Notes under the pieces: model-generated
Seen by the model: the letters and a program-made list of their open reading frames with translations, nothing else
Told to the model about the DNA's origin: nothing
Databases searched by the model: none
Position numbers and translations under genes: made by a program
Part shown: in pieces, positions 50,454-58,255 of the stretch
How positions within the stretch are numbered: the first letter of the stretch is position 1
Layout of the letters: each line of letters begins with the position of its first letter
Assembly (NCBI RefSeq): GCF_035989885.1
Contig: NZ_CP108520.1
Span: 1-64,000, forward strand
Origin: Streptomyces sp. NBC_01232
GTDB lineage: Bacteria; Actinomycetota; Actinomycetes; Streptomycetales; Streptomycetaceae
DNA length: 64,000 nucleotides
Reading direction: 5' to 3'

Positions 50454-50899
50454 CAGGCGGCCCTCCGACCGAATGCCCGCTTGAACAACAGCAGAAGGCC
50501 CATCCTCGGAGCGAGCTGAAGAAGGTGCAGAGCGAACGCGGCCGCCTCGGCAGGCTTCAGCTGTGCCATCTCGCTGACCCACTCCTGCCGGTATCGCTCA
50601 CGCTGCCCCGGAGGCACGAAGAGAAGGGCCAGTGCAATACGTCGCTCAGCTCTGTCCGCCTCACGAACAGCCACATCGACTCTCCGTGCCGCCTTCGCCC
50701 ACCCCCTGCGAATCTGAGCGGGTGTACTTGCGTGCGTCGTCCGAAGAATGAGGCGCCTGCCCTCACCCCCCACGTAGACCGCGTACCCGCAGCGTGTAAG
50801 GCGGTTCCTTCGCCACCGTCCCGCAATCGCGGAGGCCACCATGACAAGAACCAGTGCCGCAGGGCCGGAACTGAGGACGTCCATGATGCTCTTGATCAC
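50453..50899 (-). CDS. PadR-operon membrane protein, first copy
   Basis: 148 aa from GTG 50899 (GTGA overlap with PadR). An N-terminal transmembrane helix (GPAALVLVMVASAIAG) and a charged middle are followed by RRIALALLFVPPGQRERYRQEWVSEM and AAFALHLLQLAPRMGLLLLFKRAFGRRAA. The conserved RYRQEW..EM block is shared with the next gene. In many Gram-positive bacteria PadR regulators are co-transcribed with membrane partner proteins; the partner here looks unlike the usual families. Confidence 0.65.
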   Translation of the reverse strand: MIKSIMDVLSSGPAALVLVMVASAIAGRWRRNRLTRCGYAVYVGGEGRRLILRTTHASTPAQIRRGWAKAARRVDVAVREADRAERRIALALLFVPPGQRERYRQEWVSEMAQLKPAEAAAFALHLLQLAPRMGLLLLFKRAFGRRAA

Positions 50900-51231
50900 G
50901 CGGCGCCGCCCTGAGGGCGCGCTGCAAGAAAGGTACGGCGCTTGCGGCTGCCGGCCTTGGTCATCGCCGCAGTGGCGGCCTGCGCCCCTTGCTGGCTCAG
51001 ACGGTAGTAGCGGCGCTGCGGGCGCCCTTCCTCCTGAGGGTCGATGTCCTCCCAGCGGCTCTCCAACCATCCACACTGTTCCAGGCGGATCAGGATCGGG
51101 TAGATCGTGCCCCCAGGAAGATCGGCAGCCTCGGCGATCTGGAGTCCGTAGTGTTCGTCGGCAGGTCCGGCCAGGAACGCGGAGAGCACCGCTCGCGTAG
51201 CCAGCGTCATTCTCGGTTCACCCATACCCAC
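50896..51231 (-). CDS. PadR-family transcriptional regulator
   Basis: 111 aa with the short PadR winged-helix domain: TRAVLSAFLAGPADEHYGLQIAEAADLPGGTIYPILIRLEQCGWLESRWE, then GRPQRRYYRLSQQGAQAA. The PadR hallmarks YGLQI, GTIYPIL and RRYYRL are present. It likely represses its own operon from the divergent region 51232-51351. A later ATG at 51210 is another possible start. The two genes downstream are coupled to it. Confidence 0.9.
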   Translation of the reverse strand: MGMGEPRMTLATRAVLSAFLAGPADEHYGLQIAEAADLPGGTIYPILIRLEQCGWLESRWEDIDPQEEGRPQRRYYRLSQQGAQAATAAMTKAGSRKRRTFLAARPQGGAA

Positions 51232-51240
51232 AGTCTACTA

Positions 51241-51280
51241 CTACCTAGCTAGATAGAGATAGACATAGCCCCCTAGGTAG
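51241..51280. promoter_or_regulatory. Operator-like dyad between PadR and divergent gene
   Basis: CTACCTAG (51241-51248) and its exact complement CTAGGTAG (51273-51280) flank an AT-rich, promoter-like core with repeated TAGATAG words. It is one of the most AT-rich spots in the window and lies directly upstream of padR, where autorepression would act. Confidence 0.55.
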
Positions 51281-51351
51281 AGTAAGACTATGGCCGTCAC
51301 GTTGGACGGCCGACGTCTCCCACGGGAGCCGGCCCGCGAGATCGGCATGTC

Positions 51352-51573
51352 ATGACCAATTGGGCGCTTATAGTCCTGCTGTGCGGCATCGGATTCCTGC
51401 TGGCGCTCCTGGCCGGGGTCGTCTCCGCCGCCCTGCCCCACCCGACCGCGGCCCACTGGACCGATCGCCTCCGACGCGGCGCCGCCTGCTCCGGCATCGT
51501 CCTGACTCTCTACATCGCTCTCGTCGGCATGGTGGTGGGGCTCGTCGTCGTATTCGGGATACGCAGCAGCTGA
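51352..51573 (+). CDS. Small membrane protein divergent from PadR
   Basis: 73 aa with two transmembrane helices (ALIVLLCGIGFLLALLAGVVSAAL and GIVLTLYIALVGMVVGLVVVFGI) and a short charged loop. It shares the intergenic region with padR and so may be under its control. The ribosome binding site is weak. No family recognised. Confidence 0.6.
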   Translation: MTNWALIVLLCGIGFLLALLAGVVSAALPHPTAAHWTDRLRRGAACSGIVLTLYIALVGMVVGLVVVFGIRSS

Positions 51574-52025
51574 CCCTGTCAAGAGCCCTCTCGTCCCGAG
51601 CCCAGACCGGTCCCCACACAGATGAACGAGGGCGAGGCACACGAGAACCGCCGTAGTGGCGTACGGGGGTTCCCAGGGCTGCGGCCCGGCCGATCGACGC
51701 TAGGAGACGGCCCCCTGGCAGGTGGGACGGAGGACGTCCAGAGCGCCAGCATCACCGATTCGGGAGTGCGCCCGTCGCGGCAGCCTCCGCCGCGAACCCG
51801 GGGGAGAACTCGGCGACCGCGTCGGGCGGTCCAGGTCGGCGCGGCCGGTTCGGGGCGCTGCTCCGGCACAGACCGGCCGCCCGAATTTTCCGCGGAAAAC
51901 TCTCCGCCCTTCGGCGGCTTGGACTGAGCTGCCTTTCGCGCTGCGGCCTTGCTCTCGTCGTCGCGGAGCAGACCGGCAAGAGCCTCACGCTGTTCGGTGA
52001 GGGGCGGTCAGCGGTGGCCGATAGA
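51574..52025. other. 450-bp spacer with a minus-strand coding scrap
   Basis: Between about 51860 and 52010 the minus strand reads LTEQREALAGLLRDDESKAAARKAAQSKPPKGG, which has coding-like composition but no start codon (a stop lies just upstream). It is probably the tail of a lost gene. The rest shows nothing. Confidence 0.4.
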
Positions 52026-53243
52026 TCACGGCTCGTTCTTCCTGCGGCACGAGAAGTGCTCGGGCAGCCCTTCAGGGCCTGGAAGGCTTGCGGGCTGACC
52101 GCAGCCGAAGCGGCAGAGCGGGATGGCTTGACCCGACGCGTCGACCGGAACCCTGGCGGCCTCGGTTTCCTTGGGGCGAGACTCAAGGACCATCGCGCGG
52201 CTGCCACGTCTCTGCTTCGGTTCAGCCCGCACCTCCGAAGCGGGACGGTCCTCGGTGCACCTGTCGCGCCGGTCCCCCTGTCGTACGGATGGCTGGCGCT
52301 CTTTGTCGTCCAGGGCGGGCCCGTTCGCCTCGAGGTACTGCTGCCACTGCTGTGCGGGGAGCCAACCGTGGTGGCCGCCCCGCTGGAACGGGATCCGCTC
52401 ACCGGCCGCAGCTTCCACGATGAACCGGGTGAGGGTCAGGGCGCCTTCCCCTGTGTAAGTGCTCGACTGATGGGCTGGCACGAGGACACGGTGCCAGCCC
52501 CCGCAGTACCCGGCGTCGGTGGGGTTCTCCGGGTCGTAGGGCTTGTCCGGGCACCGGGTGAGCGCGCCATTTTGGTTGCACTTGCCCTCCTCCAGGACGA
52601 AGTTGCCGTCCTGGACCGCGATGGGGTTCTTCTGCACACGGATGACGGAGGCCGGCAGGTTGGGCGTGCGGACGTATGGGACGGTGCCGATAGCTGCGTG
52701 GTCGGGGTCGGCGAAGTCCCAGACCGACCGGATACCGTCGCGGCGCCGGAATCCCTCCCGTGTACGGATCCCGCGAGCTGGGCTCAGCTGAGGCTCGTAG
52801 CCCAGGACGATGCCGTCGGCGCCGTTGATGCGTACATCGAGGCGCGCGTGCCCGTCCGCGGCTGGCGACTCGATGTCGGCGTGGAAACCGTGATCTTCGG
52901 AGTCCTTCGCGACGCGTTCCTTGCGGGCGAGATGCTCGTCAGACTCATGGCTGATGGGCTTCTCCCCGGGTTTCCGGTAGTGGGAGGCAAGCAATACGCC
53001 GTCACGCTGGACGAGGTACATGGGGACGCGCCGGCCCCGGAGGTCCCGGCAGTCAGGGCAGATGAGCCCACGCTTCTCGACGGGGACACGTCCTCGCATG
53101 CGCAGGAGCACGTTCAAGAGGTCTTGGCCCTGCGGGACGCCGAGGTCGGGACGGTCCAGGTCGAGGTTGCAGCCGGCCGGTTCGTAGTAGACGGGGTTAC
53201 GGAAGAGGTCTTCGTCGCTGTCGGTCTGAAGGTCGTCGTCCAT
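52026..53243 (-). CDS. CoiA-like nuclease
   Basis: 405 aa from ATG 53243 (GGGGAG upstream). The core matches the CoiA/PD-(D/E)XK pattern: CPDCRDLRGRRVPMYL, then HESDEHLARKERVAKDSEDHGFHADIE, ARLDVRINGADGIVLGYEPQLSPARGIRTR, and WDFADPDHAA. The HxxxK, E, LDV and E.Q residues can all be placed. The protein is longer than CoiA in the middle and ends with a Cys-rich motif (CRFGCGQP, CRRK). CoiA-like nucleases occur in competence and in mobile-element defence settings. It is divergent from a membrane protein at 53400, with 156 bp between. Confidence 0.6.
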   Translation of the reverse strand: MDDDLQTDSDEDLFRNPVYYEPAGCNLDLDRPDLGVPQGQDLLNVLLRMRGRVPVEKRGLICPDCRDLRGRRVPMYLVQRDGVLLASHYRKPGEKPISHESDEHLARKERVAKDSEDHGFHADIESPAADGHARLDVRINGADGIVLGYEPQLSPARGIRTREGFRRRDGIRSVWDFADPDHAAIGTVPYVRTPNLPASVIRVQKNPIAVQDGNFVLEEGKCNQNGALTRCPDKPYDPENPTDAGYCGGWHRVLVPAHQSSTYTGEGALTLTRFIVEAAAGERIPFQRGGHHGWLPAQQWQQYLEANGPALDDKERQPSVRQGDRRDRCTEDRPASEVRAEPKQRRGSRAMVLESRPKETEAARVPVDASGQAIPLCRFGCGQPASLPGPEGLPEHFSCRRKNEP

Positions 53244-53399
53244 TTGATGCTCCCCGCAGCCGCTACGAGTAGGACTGACAACGCTACGGGGAGGGTCTGA
53301 CAATCGGAGCTGACTGCGGAAACAGGGGACCGAGGCTCTGAGCACGCTGGGGCAGAACTCCCGACTGTACAACTGCCCTTCAGGGTATAAGTCGGTGCC

Positions 53400-54074
53400 A
53401 TGTTGATACTCGCAGGGGAAGAGTCCGGCGCAGGCACCTGGGCCGTCGTTAGTGCCATTGCCGCTGTACTAGCCGTCCCGACAGCTCTCCTGGTCGGATG
53501 GATCGCCTATCGAGCCATCTGGCCACTTCGCAGGCTGCGGTGGTCTGCACGCGTCAGCCCGCTCATGAGCCACAGCGCAGCTCATAGCGGGGGGTTGAGC
53601 GTCCAATGGTCAGGTGCAGCCCTCTCGAGGCCTCACGTTATCGAGATCGAGCTGACAAACATCGGCCGGAAGGACCTGGAGCCAACGCATTTCAGTTCGT
53701 TGCCTGTGGAGGTCACATGCACGGTGCCGGTCGTAGCCCTGCTCCAGGAACGGTCCGAACCGACTGTGCAGCGCGTACTTCCGGCCTCAGTGTCAAGCCA
53801 GGGGCTCTCACTTGCTACGACCACACCGTTTCATCGGCGACAGGTCCTGACCTACGTGGCGCTCGTAGATGGAGATGATCCTGTGGTTGATCTCCGAGCT
53901 TCCTTGACGAATGCCTCGGTCGATCGCAGGAATCCGCCCTCACCAGGCACAGAGCGAGCAGCTTCGGCCCGGAGCCGGTGGGCGACGCTCGCCATGGTGG
54001 CGCCATTCCTTATCATCAGCACACTGGTGCAGGGGTTCGACCTGCTCCGGTTGATCATTCAGATCTGGTGGTGA
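53400..54074 (+). CDS. Hypothetical protein with N- and C-terminal TM helices
   Basis: 224 aa. Helix 1 at residues about 12-38 (WAVVSAIAAVLAVPTALLVGWIAY), a 150-residue beta-rich middle (HVIEIELTNIGRKDLEP, PVEVTCTVPVVALL), and helix 2 near the C-terminus (WATLAMVAPFLIISTLVQGFDLL). No signal-peptide cleavage is obvious, so both ends lie in the membrane. The arrangement, divergent from a CoiA-like nuclease, recalls effector pairs of defence systems, but this is speculative. The GC content of its DNA is lower than the window average. Confidence 0.55.
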   Translation: MLILAGEESGAGTWAVVSAIAAVLAVPTALLVGWIAYRAIWPLRRLRWSARVSPLMSHSAAHSGGLSVQWSGAALSRPHVIEIELTNIGRKDLEPTHFSSLPVEVTCTVPVVALLQERSEPTVQRVLPASVSSQGLSLATTTPFHRRQVLTYVALVDGDDPVVDLRASLTNASVDRRNPPSPGTERAASARSRWATLAMVAPFLIISTLVQGFDLLRLIIQIWW

Positions 54075-54510
54075 CGGCCAAGCCGGGTACACCAGGTCCG
54101 CCCCGGCGTGCCGCGGGCGCCACTGCCCGAGCACCGCCGCAGCCACCCCGACGACGGCCAGGACACCTACCACCGCGGCCGGCAGGCCGCCACCGTAGCT
54201 GCGGGCACGGCCAGGCGGACCGTCGTACGGGGGCACCCGGCCAGCAGTACCACGCCGGGCGCCTGCTGCGACCGCGCGCAGCGCCCCGCCCCGCGTCTTC
54301 TCGTACGCGCCCGGTTCCCCGACGGCGAGGTCGGCGGCTGTACGGTCTCTCGGCACCTCCGCACCTGTGCACCATCAGCTGGCCGACGGGGACGGGGCAC
54401 CGAACTTGAGGTCTCGGCCTTCCAGTAAACGCAGCAGCAGCGCGTCCCCGGGCTGGCGCGGGCCGCCGCTGGCCGACCCGTCCGCGCTCGGTCCTTCTGC
54501 CAGCGCACCC
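54075..54510 (-). pseudogene. Decayed 5' piece of the FtsK/VirD4-like gene
   Basis: On the minus strand and across several frames, QKDRARTGR, then RDRTAADLAVGEP, then QWRPRHAGADLV correspond in order to QKDRARSGR, RDRTAADLAAGAP and WWRPRPAGADLV of the coupling ATPase at 47774-49897. At least two frameshifts separate them, and the motor domain is missing. It is a non-functional remnant of a second transfer gene. Confidence 0.7.
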
Positions 54511-54523
54511 GCGCCAGCTGGAG

Positions 54524-54769
54524 TCAGCCGTTGAGGAAACGGGCGGCCTGATCAGCGTTCTCGGCAACGCCGACCAGCACCCACTCACCCGATGCCTCGT
54601 CCAGTTCGAGGAGGACCCGAGGGACGTCAGGGGCGAGGTGTGCGGCTCGGCCGCGGGCCGCCGGGTCCAGGGGTTCGACGCGGCGGCGGCCGGTGATCTG
54701 CCGGTCGGACTCTCGTCGGCGGTCGCGGCGGTCGGCCCACGCTGCGAGCGGTTCCCTGTCGGCGTCCAC
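54524..54769 (-). CDS. Small hypothetical protein after the methyltransferase
   Basis: 81 aa from GTG 54769 (GGGAGGAAC just upstream), 9 bp after the methyltransferase stop, so the same operon. A basic, Arg/Asp-rich start is followed by VPRVLLELDEASGEWVLVGVAENADQAARFLNG, a small beta-hairpin-like domain. No family recognised; as the last gene of the peptide/methyltransferase cluster it may be an accessory or recognition protein. Confidence 0.6.
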   Translation of the reverse strand: MDADREPLAAWADRRDRRRESDRQITGRRRVEPLDPAARGRAAHLAPDVPRVLLELDEASGEWVLVGVAENADQAARFLNG

Positions 54770-54778
54770 GTTCCTCCC

Positions 54779-55963
54779 CTATCGCCAGCGAGCCCCGGGC
54801 AGCAGGTTTCCGGGGGCGTCCAGCCATGGTGTCTCACCGTCCGGGCCCACCGTAAGGCCGAAGCGGTCAAGGGCGGGGCTGCCTTGGGCTTCCCACCACG
54901 TGCAGGCGGCTTCTACGGCGTCCCACAGGCGTCGCGGGCCGTGCTGGTAGACGATGCCCGGCCCATACTCCTCCGGCCACCGTACGGCCGCCCACGAGCG
55001 ATCGGTGAGGGAGTACCACCAGGCGGCCGGGGCGCCGTCGGGTTCGGTGTGGGTGGTGTGCGCGACGTGGGGCACGGCGAGGCTGATGGCGTGGTGGGCG
55101 TCGGCGAGCTGGTCGGGCTGCACGGCTGTGCCGGTCGAGCCCGGCCACTGCTTGACGTACTTCTCGGCGTCCGGCCATACCGTGCGGTGCGACCGGGCCT
55201 TCATGAACTCAACCGCGGTGACGAACGGGCCGGACGCGGTGCCGTCGGAGTGGACCGTGAGGCGGGCGGCGGCGTCGCGGCTGCTGTAGTGCGTTCCGTA
55301 TGGGGCGACGATGACGCCGCCGGGCCTGACCTGTTCCACCCATGCGCGCGGGATGCTGCGCACGCCGAACGTGCACAGCATCCGGTCGTACGGGCCGCGG
55401 TCGGGGTGGCCGGCGAGGGCGTCGCCGGTGAGCGCCTCGGCGTAGAGGCCGAGGGTGCACAGCCGCTCCCGCGCCGCCGCAGACACGGCCGGGTCCACGT
55501 CGATGGTGGTGACGTTGACGGCGCCGCAGCGGTGGGCCAGGAGTGCGGCGGTCTCGCCGGTGCCGGTGCCCGCGTCCAGGACGCGCATCCCGGCGTCGGC
55601 GTCCAGGGCGGCGAGGAGGCGGAACACCACCGAGGGTTGGGAGCTGGACGAGGTCGGGACCGTGCCCGGATGGTCGCCGCGATGGGCGCCGTCGTCCCAC
55701 TGGGTGACCACGGACAGGTCACTGTCGGCGTATCCGTACCAGGCTGCCGGATCCGTGCGCCGGTCCACGGTCACAGCGCGGGAGTGTGGAACCTCGCCGA
55801 GCTGCTCGGCCGGAAGGAACGGCCACATCACCTGAGGCAGGAACGCCGCGCGGTCGACGGTGGCGAAGGCGGGTGCCCAGTCGGAGGAGAGAGCACCCGA
55901 TTCCATGAGGCAGCGCCCCAGCTCGGTACGGCTGGGGCGCTCCTGGTGTGCGATGACGGTCAT
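54779..55963 (-). CDS. Protein-isoaspartate-methyltransferase-like enzyme
   Basis: 394 aa. Residues about 105-225 hold a class I SAM-dependent methyltransferase fold: QPSVVFRLLAAL, then MRVLDAGTGTGETAALLA, VTTIDVDPAVSAAARERL, GPYDRMLCTFGVRSIPRAWVEQVRPGGVIVAPYG. This is the pattern of protein-L-isoaspartate O-methyltransferases, with a typical N-terminal segment (LPAEQLGEVPHSRAV). It is much longer than the usual 210-230 aa; the extra 160 residues are C-terminal, as in several PIMT-like enzymes associated with ribosomal peptide natural products. It starts 3 bp after a 54-aa peptide gene, the likely substrate. Confidence 0.85.
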   Translation of the reverse strand: MTVIAHQERPSRTELGRCLMESGALSSDWAPAFATVDRAAFLPQVMWPFLPAEQLGEVPHSRAVTVDRRTDPAAWYGYADSDLSVVTQWDDGAHRGDHPGTVPTSSSSQPSVVFRLLAALDADAGMRVLDAGTGTGETAALLAHRCGAVNVTTIDVDPAVSAAARERLCTLGLYAEALTGDALAGHPDRGPYDRMLCTFGVRSIPRAWVEQVRPGGVIVAPYGTHYSSRDAAARLTVHSDGTASGPFVTAVEFMKARSHRTVWPDAEKYVKQWPGSTGTAVQPDQLADAHHAISLAVPHVAHTTHTEPDGAPAAWWYSLTDRSWAAVRWPEEYGPGIVYQHGPRRLWDAVEAACTWWEAQGSPALDRFGLTVGPDGETPWLDAPGNLLPGARWR

Positions 55964-55966
55964 GGG

Positions 55967-56131
55967 TTACCGGTGCTTCCCGCCACCGGAGGGCGTGCTG
56001 GTGTCGGGGTTGGACGGCGGCGGCGGGGGCGGGGTGGAGATCGGCGCGGACCCTCCGCCGTGGCTCCCTCCACCACCTCCTCCACTGCCACTGCCTCCAC
56101 TGCTCCCGCTGTTCCCGCTGTTGTTCGCCAT
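55967..56131 (-). CDS. Gly/Ser/Pro-rich 54-aa peptide, possible methyltransferase substrate
   Basis: The peptide begins MANNSGNSGSSGGSG, continues with a glycine run (GGGGGGSHGGG) and a six-proline run (TPPPPPP), and ends SNPDTSTPSGGGKHR. It contains a single Asp, in NPDTS, and three Asn. ATG 56131 has a perfect GAGGAG ribosome binding site, which argues for real translation. It is followed after 3 bp by the PIMT-like gene. In other RiPP systems PIMT-like enzymes act on Asp of a precursor to give aspartimide; applied here, the Asp in NPDTS is the obvious target. No ATP-grasp or lanthionine enzyme gene is nearby. The longer open frame to 56248 is not needed. Confidence 0.7.
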   Translation of the reverse strand: MANNSGNSGSSGGSGSGGGGGGSHGGGSAPISTPPPPPPSNPDTSTPSGGGKHR

Positions 56132-56260
56132 GGCGGTACTCCTCTCGGTCGTGCGGTACCGGCCGGGCCGAGTGGCCGGCCGGGGTCGTACGCCCCACGG
56201 TCGGGGTGCCGAAGCGTCAGGGGAAGGCCGCTTCGGCAGCAGCCTCACCGCGGGGTGGTC

Positions 56261-56473
56261 TCAGGGGTCGGTGATCCGCTCGGCACGGCGTCGGATCACG
56301 GTGAGGGTGTCCGGGGCGTCGGTCTCCCACTGGTGGAAGGTGCCGCCGTAGATGGGCCGCAGCACCCACACCGGCACGGGGCCCGGGCCCTTCTCGCGGA
56401 CGTCTGTGACGATGGCGCCGTGTCCGGCGGCGTCTTTGACCTGGTCGCCGACCCACGCCCGGGGCCCGCTCAC
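56261..56473 (-). CDS. Small hypothetical protein (WVGDQVKD)
   Basis: 70 aa from GTG 56473 (GTGA overlap with the upstream stop). A short beta-barrel-like domain: WVGDQVKDAAGHGAIVTDVREKGPGPVPVWVLRPI. It resembles the SH3-like small domains that often recur as pairs in Streptomyces XRE/GNAT neighbourhoods. It is co-translated with the gene at 56470. Function unknown; it may belong to the peptide/methyltransferase operon, 129 bp upstream of the peptide. Confidence 0.6.
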   Translation of the reverse strand: MSGPRAWVGDQVKDAAGHGAIVTDVREKGPGPVPVWVLRPIYGGTFHQWETDAPDTLTVIRRRAERITDP

Positions 56474-56733
56474 CGGACACCCGCGGCCACGTCCGGGGCG
56501 AACAGGCGCAGGGGTTTCAGCTCGCGGGGGTCGGCCGTCCACTCCCGTCCCGAGCCGTCCATGGGGCGCATGTGCGCGATCCGGTCGACCGTCTTGCCGG
56601 TGACCTTGGAGGTGCGGATGAACACGGTGCCGACGGTGCCGGTGCGCTCCGTTGCGGGGTGGATGACCTCCCGCCCCAGCAGGTGGTGGTCGTCGTCCTC
56701 CCGCACCCACACGTTCGTGTCGTTCCTGATCAC
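56470..56733 (-). CDS. Small hypothetical protein (first gene of the operon)
   Basis: 87 aa from GTG 56733 (GGAGG upstream). NVWVREDDDHHLLGREVIHPATERTGTVGTVFIRTSKVTGKTVDRIAHMRPMDGSGREW, beta-rich, no membrane segment. It is related in type to the 70-aa neighbour, and both look like small beta-barrel domains. As the promoter-proximal gene of the minus-strand run it faces the regulator at 56964 across a region with a long dyad. Function unknown. Confidence 0.6.
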   Translation of the reverse strand: MIRNDTNVWVREDDDHHLLGREVIHPATERTGTVGTVFIRTSKVTGKTVDRIAHMRPMDGSGREWTADPRELKPLRLFAPDVAAGVR

Positions 56734-56860
56734 GTCCGTGCCTCCTGCCTGTCGGTGTAGGGGGTGGGAGTGCGCCCCGCTGCTAGGCCCAGGACGCACT
56801 CCCGGGGGATGTGCTGTGGGTAGTCAACCGGTGACAGGCAAGGCGGGGCGTGGGGTGTGC

Positions 56861-56906
56861 CGGACTTTCAGGCGGACTTTTCTGCCCCGGTCCGCCTGAA
56901 AGTCCG
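56861..56906. promoter_or_regulatory. 17-bp inverted repeat upstream of the XRE/TPR regulator
   Basis: CGGACTTTCAGGCGGAC (56861-56877) and its exact complement (56890-56906) are separated by 12 bp. The centres of the arms are about 29 bp apart, close to three helical turns. It lies in the divergent region between the regulator (start 56964) and the minus-strand cluster (start 56733), an obvious operator position for the regulator. Confidence 0.65.
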
Positions 56907-56963
56907 GGCCGGGTGGCTCTACCGTGCGAGGAGAGCTCACACCACGGAACGCGAGGGGGCGCC

Positions 56964-58247
56964 ATGTCCGAACCGGCGGAGGAGCCAAGGGCGTTCGCGG
57001 ACCTGGTCGACGGTTTCGGGTGGCGCAGTCCCAAGCAGTTCATCCGCGTGTACGCGGCCGTCGCGGCCCGCATCGGTGAACGCGAGGACGTCACCGACCG
57101 GCAGATCCGCCGGTGGCGAGCGCCGGAGCCGCCGTGCCCGCAGCCGGGCCGTCAGCGCGTCTTAGAAGCGATGCTCGGCGTGCCGCTGGAACAGGCCGGC
57201 TTCCGGGTTCCGGAGCACCGCCGCAACCCCGTCACCGCGCCCGTGGCGGTACTGGACCCGATCCCCGAACTCCGCGAGAGGCCCGATCCGATGCAGGACC
57301 GCCGCACCATCCTGGCCGCCGCGGGCGGCATCGCCCTCGGCGCGACCGGGATAGGAGCGGCGCCCGCCACCGCCTACGACGCGCCCCGCATCGGCACGGA
57401 CGCCGTGACCGACCTGCGCCGTGGCCTCGCCTCCCTGTACGGGCTCGACGACCGGTTCGGCGGCGCCACGGTCGGCCCGCTCGCCGCCGCCCACCTGTCT
57501 CGCGTGCGGCGCCTGATCGATACCGGGTCCTACCCCGAGACGATCGGCCGTCAGCTGCGGCTCATCTCCGGCGAGACCGCCGAACACGTCGGCTGGCTCG
57601 CCTTCGACGCGGGCGACCATGCGCGCGCCCGGTCGTACTGGACGCAGGCCCGCGAGACGGCGGCCGAACTGCGCGACGACTCCCTCGGCGTCCTGGTGCT
57701 CGCGTCCATGGCGCTGCTGGAGCTGCGGGAGAAACAGCCCCGGCCCGCGCTGGACCACGCCCGACGGGCCGCCGAGCTCGCCGCGCCGTGGGCGCCACCG
57801 TCGCTGCTGTCCATCCTCGCCACCCGCGAAGCACGGGCACTGGCCATGCTCGGCGACTCCGCGTCGGCCCGCACCACGCTGGCGAACGCAGCCCGCCTGT
57901 ACGAGAAAGACCGCGGGTCACGGCCGGCACCCGACTGGACGCTGTTCCACGGCCCCGCCGAACTCGCCTCGGCGCAGGCCGAACTGTTCACGGCAGCCGG
58001 ACATCACCGCGCCGCCGTGTCGTGGCTGCGCCGCTCCCTGGAACGACAGGAAGCCACCTACGCCCGCAACGAGGCCCTGCAGCGAGCCGGCCTCGCCGGG
58101 GCGCTCGCCCGATCGGGAGACGCCGACGAGGCAGCGCACCACATCGAGCAGGGCGAGGCCCTGCTCACCGAAGTGTCCTCGGGGCGGGCGCGGGAATCGC
58201 TGGCCGTGGCCCGCCGCGAGCTCGACCGTGTCCGCCCCACCCGATGA
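56964..58247 (+). CDS. XRE-like regulator with TPR-like C-terminus
   Basis: 427 aa. Residues about 15-80 form a helix-turn-helix-like N-terminus (FGWRSPKQFIRVYAAVAARIGE ... DRQIRRWRAPEPPCPQP), a divergent XRE type common in Streptomyces. After QDRRTILAAAGG come helical repeats (ARSYWTQARETAAEL; PRPALDHARRAAELA; ARTTLANAARLYEKD) to the end. ATG 56964 has GAGGGGG upstream. It probably controls the divergent peptide/methyltransferase operon through the dyad at 56861. The GNAT gene follows after 8 bp. Confidence 0.8.
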   Translation: MSEPAEEPRAFADLVDGFGWRSPKQFIRVYAAVAARIGEREDVTDRQIRRWRAPEPPCPQPGRQRVLEAMLGVPLEQAGFRVPEHRRNPVTAPVAVLDPIPELRERPDPMQDRRTILAAAGGIALGATGIGAAPATAYDAPRIGTDAVTDLRRGLASLYGLDDRFGGATVGPLAAAHLSRVRRLIDTGSYPETIGRQLRLISGETAEHVGWLAFDAGDHARARSYWTQARETAAELRDDSLGVLVLASMALLELREKQPRPALDHARRAAELAAPWAPPSLLSILATREARALAMLGDSASARTTLANAARLYEKDRGSRPAPDWTLFHGPAELASAQAELFTAAGHHRAAVSWLRRSLERQEATYARNEALQRAGLAGALARSGDADEAAHHIEQGEALLTEVSSGRARESLAVARRELDRVRPTR

Positions 58248-58255
58248 GGAGTCCC

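Noticed and set aside
55967..56248. Longer version of the Gly/Pro peptide containing PWGVRP, which recalls ATP-grasp RiPP precursors
   Set aside because: The strong ribosome binding site is at ATG 56131, the upstream codons look noncoding, and there is no ATP-grasp gene nearby.
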